Source: a bacterium
GTDB taxonomy: Bacteria > Actinomycetota > Thermoleophilia > Solirubrobacterales > 70-9
Assembly: GCA_002919115.1 (NCBI GenBank)
Contig: PKER01000085.1
Location: forward strand, 1-13,981
DNA length: 13,981 nucleotides
Reading direction: 5' to 3'
The notes under the pieces are model-generated. The model saw only the letters and a list, made by a program, of their open reading frames with translations. It did not search any database and was not told where the DNA came from. The position numbers were made by a program, and so were the translations under genes. Below, piece by piece: positions 6,849 to 13,291 of the stretch. Position 1 is the stretch's first letter; the number at the start of each line of letters is the position of its first letter.

Positions 6849-9800
6849 CACCGCTTCTTCTTCTTTTTCTTGACCTTGACGACGGCCGCGGCCTTGGCGT
6901 TCTTGGCGCCCTTCACGCGCGCCACGAACTGCACGCGCACCCGCTTGCCGGCGGCCTTCTTGGTGAACTTCACCCGGAAGGCGGCCCGCACGCGGTTGCC
7001 CGCGCCGATGCTCGGCGCCTCGCGGCACTGCGAGCCCTGGACGCGAGCCAGGCGCTTCTTCGCCTTCGCGCAGATCCGCACGTCCTCCGCGGACGCGTCG
7101 CCGCGGTTGCGCACGGTCACCCGGAACCGCTTCGCCTTCTGCGGCTTGGCCTTGGCCTTGCGCGGCTTCACCTGGGCGCGCAGGTCCGGCGCGCCGCCGC
7201 CGCCGAGCTCGAGCCGCTTGGCCTCCTCGACGTTCCCCGCCGCGTCGACCGAGCGGTACTCGACCACCTGCGCGTCGTCCGGCAGCTCCACCGGGCCTTG
7301 GACCGCGCCCTCGTCGAGCCGCTGGATCCGGACGTTGCGGTAGTCGACCACGTCGGCGCCGCCGTGGTTCTGCAGGCCGATGTAGCCGCTGGTGAACTGG
7401 CGTGCCTGGGTCGGCGGGTCGCCCGCGCGCGAGGACTCCTTCGGGATCGAGTTGTCGAACTCGTTGATGACCTCGCCGTTGCGGATGACCGTGTACTGCT
7501 GGCCGACGACCCGGATCTCGAAGTCCACCCAGGTGCCCTTGGGCTGGACCTTCGCGCCCTCCTCGTCGACCGGCGCGAAGTTGTAGATCGAGCCGGTCTT
7601 CTGGACGTCTCCCTGGTGGTCGTTGATCTGGATCTCGTGGCCGCAGTAGATCGCGACCCAGGCCGGGTCCGTGGCCGCGGAGCCGGTGCGGCCGCAGTAC
7701 GGGCCGTCCCAGTCGCCGGGGCCGGACTCGGGCCGCTCCGCCAGCGGGATTTGCGGGTCCGGGAAGCGGACGAACACGCCCGCGTTGCCCGCGCCCTCGG
7801 GCGAGGAGTCGCGCCACTGGAGCTTGAGCACGAAGTCGCCGTACTCGCGCACCGGGTACCACGGCATCCCGAGGCCGCCCTGGGTGCGGGCGAAGCCGCC
7901 CTCCTCGTCGACCCAGACGAGGCCGCCCGGCCCGGCCTGGGCCCAGCGCTCGAGGTCGGCCTCCGAGTTCAGGAGGACCTCCTCGGCCGCGTACTCCTGC
8001 CAGTCGCCGCCGTCGACGCGGAACTCCGTCCGCACGACGCCGGAGCCCTCGCCGTCGTCGGCCTCGAGCGTGAGCTCGTTGCCGTCGAGCGTCGCCGTCG
8101 TGGTCGGCGGCGTCCCGTCGATCGGCAGCTCGAGCGACTTGGTCGCCTCGGTGTTACCGTCGGCGTCGGTCGACCGGTACTCGACCACGTGGCGGCCGTC
8201 GCCCTCGACGGTGAACGGGCCGTCGTAGGCCTGGAAGTCGCCGCCGTCGACGCGGTACTCGGTCGTCTCGACGCCCGAGCCGCCCTCGTTGTCGGTGGCC
8301 TCCAGGGTCACCTCGACGGGTCCGGTGAACCAGCCGTTCTCGCCGTCCGGCTCGGCCGGGTTGGTCGTGGCCGTGGTGGTGGGCGGCGTGTTGTCGCCGC
8401 CGCCACCGCCGCCGCAGTCGTCCGCGGGCGTCTGCGGATCGCTGGTGCCGTGGACGAGGTTGAACTCGTCGAACTGCACCTCGTCGTCGCCCGTGCCGTC
8501 GTGCTTGGCGAACAGGCCGACCCGCAGGCCGCCGGCCTCATTGAGGTACTGGTCGACCGGGACGTTCTGCCCGAACTTGACGAACTCCTCGCCGTCCACC
8601 GAGGTCCAGGTCGAGACCTCCTCTTCCTCGGCGTCGTAGACGAACCGGACCCAGACGTGGTCGTCCTGGAGGTCCAGGGCTCCCGAGTTGGGCCACGGCA
8701 CCGTCTCGCCCGGCAGGGTGATCGCCGAGCCGTCCGAGGTGAGGACGCGCTCGGCCCACTTGCCGGGCTGGTCGCCGTCCTGGTTCGGGTCCGTGTCGGA
8801 CCTGTACTGGACGGCGGTCTTCATGAAGTGGTTCGGATCGAACCGGTTGATCAGCGCCAGCCCGGCGGCCTCGCCGTTGGTGTCGATGTTCTCGTGGCGG
8901 ATCTTCGCCGTCGCGACCCACGACTCGTCCCTGGGCACGCCCTGCAGCAGGAGCTGGGCGGTGCCCGTGGCGCCGTAGAGGTCGCCCTGGATCATGGGCA
9001 TCGTCAGGTGCCCGTCACCGACCGTGGGCTCGTTGCCCGCCGACGGGTTGACGAGCTCCCACTTCGGGTCGAGCTCGTCGCCGTCGAACGAGTCGGACTC
9101 GACGGAGCAGCCGCCGGGACCACCGCACTCGACGCGGAAGTAGTCGAACGCCACGGTGGTCTCGGGGCCGTCGCCGTCGTGCTTGGCGAACACGCCGAAC
9201 TTGATCTCGCCCTCCGACTCCAGCTCGGAGGCGGGGAACGGCGGCGCCTGGACCTCCCACTCGTCGCCGTCGAACGAGTACTCGGTGTGGATGTCCGTGC
9301 CGTCGTGCCGGACGCGGATCCACAGGTCGTCCGTCGGCGGCTCGATCTTGCCGGAGTTCGGGAACTGCGGACCCGGCTCGCCGGGCCAGCCGTAGTTCGG
9401 GTTCTCCGAGCCGTTCGTGCTCAGCGCGCGCTCGACCCAGATGCCGTTCATGGGCTGACCGGACAGGTCGAAGTCCTTGTACTGGACCGCCGTCTTCATC
9501 ATGTAGCCGGGGTTGTCACGCACCCACAGCACGATGCCCGCGGCCTGCCCGTTGCTCGCGATCGCCGTGTGGTCGAGCTTGATCGTCGCCGTCCACGGCG
9601 GCGCGGGGGCGTCCTGCAGCAGGGCGTTGCGCGCGGTGAGCTCGTTGCCCCGGACATCGCCCTGGGCCGTCGTCAGGCGCAGGACGCCGTCGCCGATGGA
9701 CCGCAGCGACGGGTCGTCGTTGCGGATCTCCCACTTGGGGTCGATGTCCGCGCCGTTGAACTCGTCGGACTGCAGGCACTCGCCGCCCTGGGGAGCCTCG

Positions 9801-12800
9801 ATCGTGAACGTGACCGAGTTCCAGTCCTCCACGTTGCCGGCGACGTCGCGCGAGCGGTACTCGACCGTGTGCTCGCCGTTGCCGCGGACCGTGAAGGGCT
9901 CCTCGTAGACGTTGACGTCGCCGCCGTCGACCCGGTACTGGGTGACCTCGACGCCGGAGCCCTCGTCCTCCGCGCTCAGGGTCACCTCCACCGGGCCGTC
10001 GTAGGTGTCGACCGGGTCGGCCCCGTTGAGCTGGATGGTCGTGGTCGGGGGCTGCGTGTCCTCGCCCGAGACGTTGACCGTGATCGTCTTCGAGTCGGTC
10101 TCGCCGTCCGCGTAGGTGACGGTGAGGGTCACCTCGTAGCTGCCGTCCTCGTCGAAGACGTGCACGGGGGACGCCTCGGTGGAGTCGGCCTCGCCGTCGC
10201 CGTCGAAGTCCCACTCGTAGGCGACGCCGCCCGACGAGCCGACGTCGAACCGGATCTCGCGCGGGTTGCCGGTGGCCTGCCACTGCGGGTCGGCGCCCGG
10301 CGTGTCAGGCCCGCCGGTGTAGGTGAACCGGTACAGGCCGGCCTGCGGCCCGGTGGTGAAGAACCCCTGGTAGACCTGCACGTACAGGCTGCCGTCGGGC
10401 GCGAACTTCGAGTCCATGTAGTTCGCGCCCCAGCTGATGACGCCGCGCAGGCTGTCCGCCCACACGGGCTGGCCGCCGTCCTGGTCGGTCTCCGGGTCGA
10501 GCAGCAGGCCGTGCTTGATCGAGTTGTTGTTGTGGTCGAAGAGGAACCAGCGGCCGTCCCAGTACTCGGGCCAGGCGACTGACGGGTCGGCCGTGTCCGG
10601 GTAGCGGTAGACCGGCCCGTCCATGATCGTCGCGCCGGACGCCGTGGCGTACGGGCAGAGCTGGACCGGGTCCGCGCCGTAGTCCGGCGCCCCGTTCGGC
10701 CGCGGGAAGTCCGGGCAGCCGTTGGCCCCGTTCGGGTTGCCGCGGCTGTACCAGAGGTTCACCGGGCGCGCGGTGCCCGCGTCCTTGCCCGTGCCGGTCT
10801 CGTGCGGGAGCACCTCGAGCCCGGTGTTGTTGGGCGAGTCGTTGACGAGGTCCTCGCAGTCGTACCAGCCCGGGATCGGGTTGCCGGCGGGACCGCCGTC
10901 CACGTACCCCGGCTCGTTCTCCGTGCGCAGGTCGCCGTCCGGGGCGACGCGGTCGCGGTAGGCCTGCTGGTTGCCCATGCAGTAGGGCCAGCCGTAGTTG
11001 CCGGCCTCCGCGATCTGGGCCGCGCTCTCGTAGGTCGACGGGCCCTGGGTCTGGCTGGGCGAGCCCGCGTCCGGGCCGACCCACGCCGTGTACGGGACGT
11101 CGGTCTCCGGGTCGATCGACAGCCGCGACGGGTTGCGCAGGCCCATCGCGTAGATCTCCGGCTTGGTCAGGCCGCCGCCGCCCTCGGTCCCGTCGAAGAG
11201 GTTCGGCCCGTTCGGCGACTCGTCGGTGGGCAGCGTGTACGTGGTGCCCGGCCCGACCTCCGGCTGCACCCCGTCGGGGATGTCGTCGATCGGGTTGAAG
11301 CGCAGCATCTTGCCGTTGTAGTCGTTGGTCGACCCGGCGGTGCGCCGCGCGTCACGGAAGGAGAAGTTGAGCTCGCCGCAGTCCTCGTTGTTGGCGGGGT
11401 CGCCCGGCCCGGGCAGCGGCTGGCGCTGCGGGCAGCGGAAGGCCGGGTGGTTGCCCGAGTAGCCGTTCGTGCTCTGCGACGAGTTCGAGTCGCCGGTGGT
11501 GATGTAGAGGTTGCCCTCCGAGTCGAAGCCCATGCCGCCGCCGCGGTGGCAGCAGCTGTAGATCTGCGACTCGTACTCGAAGATGACCACCTCGGAGCTG
11601 AGGTCGAGCTGCTTCGTCTCGAGGTCGATCGTGAACCGCGAGACGCGCGCCTTGTGCATCTTCGTGCGCCGCCGGTCGGCGCCGTCGGTGAGCCCCGGCA
11701 GGTTCGGGTTGGCCGGGTTGAAGGTCGGGAAGTACTGGACGTAGATGTGCCCGGTGGTCATGAAGTCGGGCGCGACCGTAACCCCGAGCAGGCCGGCCTC
11801 GATCTTCCCGTTGATCTCGTCGCCCGCGCCGCGGTCGCCGTAGACCGGGATGATCCCGGCGAGGGTGACGCCGCTGTTGACCGTGCCGTCGTACTCCTCG
11901 GGGTCGAAGACGTGCACGGTGCCGCAGCCGACGCCGACGTTCGGGTTGGCGAAGTCGAGGATGCGCGGGGTCGGGGCGCCGAGGCCGGCGACCTGCCCGC
12001 GGGCCTCGTCCGTGCGGCAGTCGCCGCGGCCGATGTAGATGACCCAGCCGTTGGGCGCGATCGTCAGGCCGTGCGACTCACCGGTGTGCTGGAGGTCGCC
12101 CGAGGTGCCGTCGACGAGGCGCTCGCCCTCGTAGTAGTCGGCGACCGTCGCCTTGCAGTTCGCGCGCACGAGGCCGGCGGTCCACTGGATCGCGCCGAGC
12201 AGGTGCCGGCGGAACTCGTCCAGCTCGTAGGTGTCCGCGGTCTGGCCGAGCGCGGTGTAGAAGGAGCGCCCGCCCTGGAAGTCGTGGCACCAGGAGAGCT
12301 CGTGGTCGGTGTTCGCCACGTCGGTGCCGTCGCCGGCGGGGTCGCCGGGCGCGCGCCAGCGCGCGACGACGTGGACCTTGTGCGTCGGGCGGTCCTCCCA
12401 GACGTAGAAGCTGTCCGTGACGTCGAGCTCGAGCGGCAGGTCAGCGGTCGCGGGATGCACGCGATCGCCGAAGACGACGACGTTCTCCTCAGGCCCGGAG
12501 GCGTCGCCGTCGGGCCGCGCCCCGATCAGGTTGTCGAAGAAGTTCGAGCCCGGCATCGCCTCGGCGGTCGTGCCGATGCCGAGGAAGCCGTGGCCGTCGC
12601 GCACGTAGTCGCGCACGGCGTTCGCCTGCGCGTCGTTCAGCACGTCGCCCTCGACGCCGAGGAAGATCAGCGCGGCGTAGGCGTCGAGGTCGTCGGGGTT
12701 GAGGTCGGCCGCGTCGGACGTCACGGTGACGTCGAAGTCGTTGTCCGCGGCCAGATCCTGGATGGCGGCGACGCCCGCGTCCGTGGCGGCGTCGGCGCCG

Positions 12801-12949
12801 TCGTGGAACAAGAGAACCTGCGGCGCCCCCTGCGCGCGCGCCGGTGACGCGAAGATCAGCGTGATCGCCGCAAGGGCGAAAGCGGCCAGCGCCGCGGCTA
12901 CTCGGCTGGTGCGAGCGCACGCGCGGGCGCTTCGCAATGACTCCAACAC
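6848..12949 (-). CDS. Giant secreted protein: ThuA, GSDH, PKD, Ig-like, tandem concanavalin-like, DUF1080 and basic CARDB-like domains
   Basis: About 2033 aa, first gene of the operon. The signal peptide ends ARA before Gln, near residue 40. Domains in order: ThuA-like (~43-256; VLLFHDG, YAALIFLGVEGD, HELSWCHDF); glucose/sorbosone dehydrogenase-like propeller (~280-880; SHGLTIAPNGW, CCHRGGGMGFDSEGNLY, EIYAMGLRNPSRLS, AGNYGWPYCMGN); PKD (~900-962; YEWDFDGDGEADS); OmpL47-type Ig-like (~966-1054); two homologous concanavalin-like domains (~1058-1276 and ~1280-1500; DEFNGADIDPKWE and DSFDGDELDPKWE); Ig-like (~1519-1611); a third Ig-like split by a DUF1080 domain (~1658-1881; GNAGVFVRF, YCGHEIQINDHQGD, GYIGLQNHGG); basic CARDB-like tail (~1920-2033) ending KKKKKKR. 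GSDH-family proteins usually bind PQQ; DUF1080 is the 3-keto-disaccharide hydrolase family. No sortase motif is seen. GTG 12949 is chosen because AGGAGG lies 8 nt upstream; the frame is open to TTG 13003. Likely an extracellular sugar-oxidising or processing protein; its substrate is unknown. Confidence 0.9.
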   Translation of the reverse strand: MLESLRSARACARTSRVAAALAAFALAAITLIFASPARAQGAPQVLLFHDGADAATDAGVAAIQDLAADNDFDVTVTSDAADLNPDDLDAYAALIFLGVEGDVLNDAQANAVRDYVRDGHGFLGIGTTAEAMPGSNFFDNLIGARPDGDASGPEENVVVFGDRVHPATADLPLELDVTDSFYVWEDRPTHKVHVVARWRAPGDPAGDGTDVANTDHELSWCHDFQGGRSFYTALGQTADTYELDEFRRHLLGAIQWTAGLVRANCKATVADYYEGERLVDGTSGDLQHTGESHGLTIAPNGWVIYIGRGDCRTDEARGQVAGLGAPTPRILDFANPNVGVGCGTVHVFDPEEYDGTVNSGVTLAGIIPVYGDRGAGDEINGKIEAGLLGVTVAPDFMTTGHIYVQYFPTFNPANPNLPGLTDGADRRRTKMHKARVSRFTIDLETKQLDLSSEVVIFEYESQIYSCCHRGGGMGFDSEGNLYITTGDSNSSQSTNGYSGNHPAFRCPQRQPLPGPGDPANNEDCGELNFSFRDARRTAGSTNDYNGKMLRFNPIDDIPDGVQPEVGPGTTYTLPTDESPNGPNLFDGTEGGGGLTKPEIYAMGLRNPSRLSIDPETDVPYTAWVGPDAGSPSQTQGPSTYESAAQIAEAGNYGWPYCMGNQQAYRDRVAPDGDLRTENEPGYVDGGPAGNPIPGWYDCEDLVNDSPNNTGLEVLPHETGTGKDAGTARPVNLWYSRGNPNGANGCPDFPRPNGAPDYGADPVQLCPYATASGATIMDGPVYRYPDTADPSVAWPEYWDGRWFLFDHNNNSIKHGLLLDPETDQDGGQPVWADSLRGVISWGANYMDSKFAPDGSLYVQVYQGFFTTGPQAGLYRFTYTGGPDTPGADPQWQATGNPREIRFDVGSSGGVAYEWDFDGDGEADSTEASPVHVFDEDGSYEVTLTVTYADGETDSKTITVNVSGEDTQPPTTTIQLNGADPVDTYDGPVEVTLSAEDEGSGVEVTQYRVDGGDVNVYEEPFTVRGNGEHTVEYRSRDVAGNVEDWNSVTFTIEAPQGGECLQSDEFNGADIDPKWEIRNDDPSLRSIGDGVLRLTTAQGDVRGNELTARNALLQDAPAPPWTATIKLDHTAIASNGQAAGIVLWVRDNPGYMMKTAVQYKDFDLSGQPMNGIWVERALSTNGSENPNYGWPGEPGPQFPNSGKIEPPTDDLWIRVRHDGTDIHTEYSFDGDEWEVQAPPFPASELESEGEIKFGVFAKHDGDGPETTVAFDYFRVECGGPGGCSVESDSFDGDELDPKWELVNPSAGNEPTVGDGHLTMPMIQGDLYGATGTAQLLLQGVPRDESWVATAKIRHENIDTNGEAAGLALINRFDPNHFMKTAVQYRSDTDPNQDGDQPGKWAERVLTSDGSAITLPGETVPWPNSGALDLQDDHVWVRFVYDAEEEEVSTWTSVDGEEFVKFGQNVPVDQYLNEAGGLRVGLFAKHDGTGDDEVQFDEFNLVHGTSDPQTPADDCGGGGGGDNTPPTTTATTNPAEPDGENGWFTGPVEVTLEATDNEGGSGVETTEYRVDGGDFQAYDGPFTVEGDGRHVVEYRSTDADGNTEATKSLELPIDGTPPTTTATLDGNELTLEADDGEGSGVVRTEFRVDGGDWQEYAAEEVLLNSEADLERWAQAGPGGLVWVDEEGGFARTQGGLGMPWYPVREYGDFVLKLQWRDSSPEGAGNAGVFVRFPDPQIPLAERPESGPGDWDGPYCGRTGSAATDPAWVAIYCGHEIQINDHQGDVQKTGSIYNFAPVDEEGAKVQPKGTWVDFEIRVVGQQYTVIRNGEVINEFDNSIPKESSRAGDPPTQARQFTSGYIGLQNHGGADVVDYRNVRIQRLDEGAVQGPVELPDDAQVVEYRSVDAAGNVEEAKRLELGGGGAPDLRAQVKPRKAKAKPQKAKRFRVTVRNRGDASAEDVRICAKAKKRLARVQGSQCREAPSIGAGNRVRAAFRVKFTKKAAGKRVRVQFVARVKGAKNAKAAAVVKVKKKKKKR
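7215..8112 (-). repeat. Third Ig-like repeat, split by an inserted DUF1080 domain
   Basis: The first half (8112 to ~7980) encodes TPPTTTATLDG through FRVDGGDWQEYA. The second half (~7307 to 7215) encodes GPVELPDD through EYRSVDAAGNVEEAK. Joined, they recreate the ordinary OmpL47-type repeat of this protein (YRVDGGDFQAYDGPFTV through EYRSTDADGN). The ~224 residues between are the DUF1080 domain. The insertion lies in the hairpin just before the GPF/GPV strand. Confidence 0.7.
8446..9778 (-). repeat. Tandem duplication of a concanavalin-like domain within the giant gene
   Basis: Two ~220-residue units lie back to back, separated by a glycine/cysteine linker (CGGPGGC). Unit 1 is encoded from about 9778 to 9120, unit 2 from about 9107 to 8446. 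Shared landmarks in the same order are a D-F-G-DPKWE opening, a GDGxL strand, TAKI/TIKLDH, SNGQAAG/TNGEAAG, MKTAVQY, WVER/WAER, PNSG and VGLFAKHDG/FGVFAKHDG. The fold resembles the C-terminal beta-sandwich attached to family 43 glycosidases and DUF1349 proteins, suggesting carbohydrate binding. The copies have diverged substantially, so the duplication is old. Confidence 0.75.
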
Positions 12950-12957
12950 TCGCTCCT

Positions 12958-12963
12958 CCTCCT
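12958..12963 (-). promoter_or_regulatory. Ribosome-binding site that fixes the giant gene's start
   Basis: AGGAGG on the minus strand (12963-12958) is followed by 8 nt and then GTG 12949. It continues as AGGAGGAGGAG, so the TTG at 12946 is also within range, but GTG has the best spacing. The open frame runs through this site back to a TTG at 13003; a strong Shine-Dalgarno inside that stretch and the signal peptide that follows argue for the GTG. Confidence 0.7.
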
Positions 12964-13023
12964 GCCGGTGGTCGGCGCCCTCCGCCCCGGCGGTCCCCTG
13001 CAACCGCGTGAGCGCGTTGGTTA

Positions 13024-13034
13024 TGTCATTGACA
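13024..13034. promoter_or_regulatory. Palindromic operator candidate TGTCATTGACA
   Basis: TGTCA and TGACA are perfect inverted 5-mers around a single central base. The site lies 75-85 bp upstream of the giant gene's GTG, inside the AT-richer part of the gap, where a regulator of the three-gene operon could bind. A sequence of this kind could occur by chance, and no regulator gene is in the window. Confidence 0.25.
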
Positions 13035-13138
13035 GCGCTTCACCCATTACCCAGGGCGCGCAAATCTCTCACCACTTTTTTTCGCGGACGGCCGATAAGC
13101 GCCGCCGACCGCGCCAAACGCCGAGCCCCGCAGGCCCA

Positions 13139-13181
13139 CGTTCAGCCCTGGTCGTCGTTTTTCGACTACCACGGCTGAACG
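13139..13181. repeat. 43-bp hairpin repeat, copy A
   Basis: Arms of 19 nt flank a TTTTT loop. The outer 9 bp pair perfectly (CGTTCAGCC with GGCTGAACG), then TGGT with ACCA and GTCG with CGAC, broken by two single mismatches. It is the same element as the copy at 13201, 19 bp away. It looks like a REP-type palindromic element. There is no T-run after the stem on either strand, so it is not a classical intrinsic terminator. Confidence 0.75.
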
Positions 13182-13200
13182 AACCGGGCCGGCGCCGGGA

Positions 13201-13243
13201 CGTTCAGCCCTGGCCTTCGTTTTTCGACTACTAGGGCTGAACG
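13201..13243. repeat. 43-bp hairpin repeat, copy B
   Basis: Same length, same TTTTT loop and same outer sequence as copy A. The outer 11 bp pair perfectly (CGTTCAGCCCT with AGGGCTGAACG), while the inner stem has three consecutive unpaired positions. It lies 48 bp past the trhA stop codon, so the transcript of that gene would run into it and then into copy A. The 19-bp spacer between the copies contains the palindrome CCGGCGCCGG. Confidence 0.75.
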
Positions 13244-13291
13244 TGCGGTTTGGGGGGCGCGGTGTGTCCCCGGGGCCCGAGGCGGGGCGGG

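Larger units (their letters stand above)
12950..13291. other. 342-bp non-coding gap upstream of the giant-gene operon
   Basis: No convincing gene is seen on either strand. It holds, from the operon outward, the AGGAGG ribosome site, an 11-bp palindrome at 13024-13034, a run of seven T on the plus strand at 13076-13082 (an A-tract for the operon strand), and two 43-bp hairpin repeats at 13139 and 13201. It is locally lower in G+C between about 13020 and 13085 than its surroundings, as expected for a promoter region, but no clear -35/-10 pair for the operon could be assigned. Confidence 0.6.

Noticed and set aside
6821..10582. 1253-codon open frame on the plus strand opposite the giant gene
   Set aside because: It is antisense to a protein with clear domains, and its translation is dominated by Arg, Leu, Val, Ala and Asp with no recognisable motif. 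High-GC codon use removes stops from this frame.
10802..12847. 681-codon open frame on the plus strand opposite the ThuA and dehydrogenase domains
   Set aside because: Shadow of the minus-strand gene; no signal, motif or ribosome site supports it.
12950..13003. N-terminal extension of the giant protein to TTG 13003
   Set aside because: The extension is hydrophilic, would push the signal peptide inward, and contains the AGGAGG ribosome site for GTG 12949.
13029..13034. TTGACA -35 box on the plus strand
   Set aside because: No -10 at 16-18 bp, and the only thing downstream on this strand is the antisense of trhA. It is part of the palindrome at 13024-13034.
13139..13243. CRISPR array
   Set aside because: Only two units, a 19-bp spacer that is itself palindromic GC sequence, repeats that are near-perfect long hairpins, and no cas genes.
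13139..13243. Intrinsic terminators
   Set aside because: The T (or A) runs are in the loops, not after the stems, on either strand. A rho-independent mechanism is not supported, though the hairpins may still hinder transcription.
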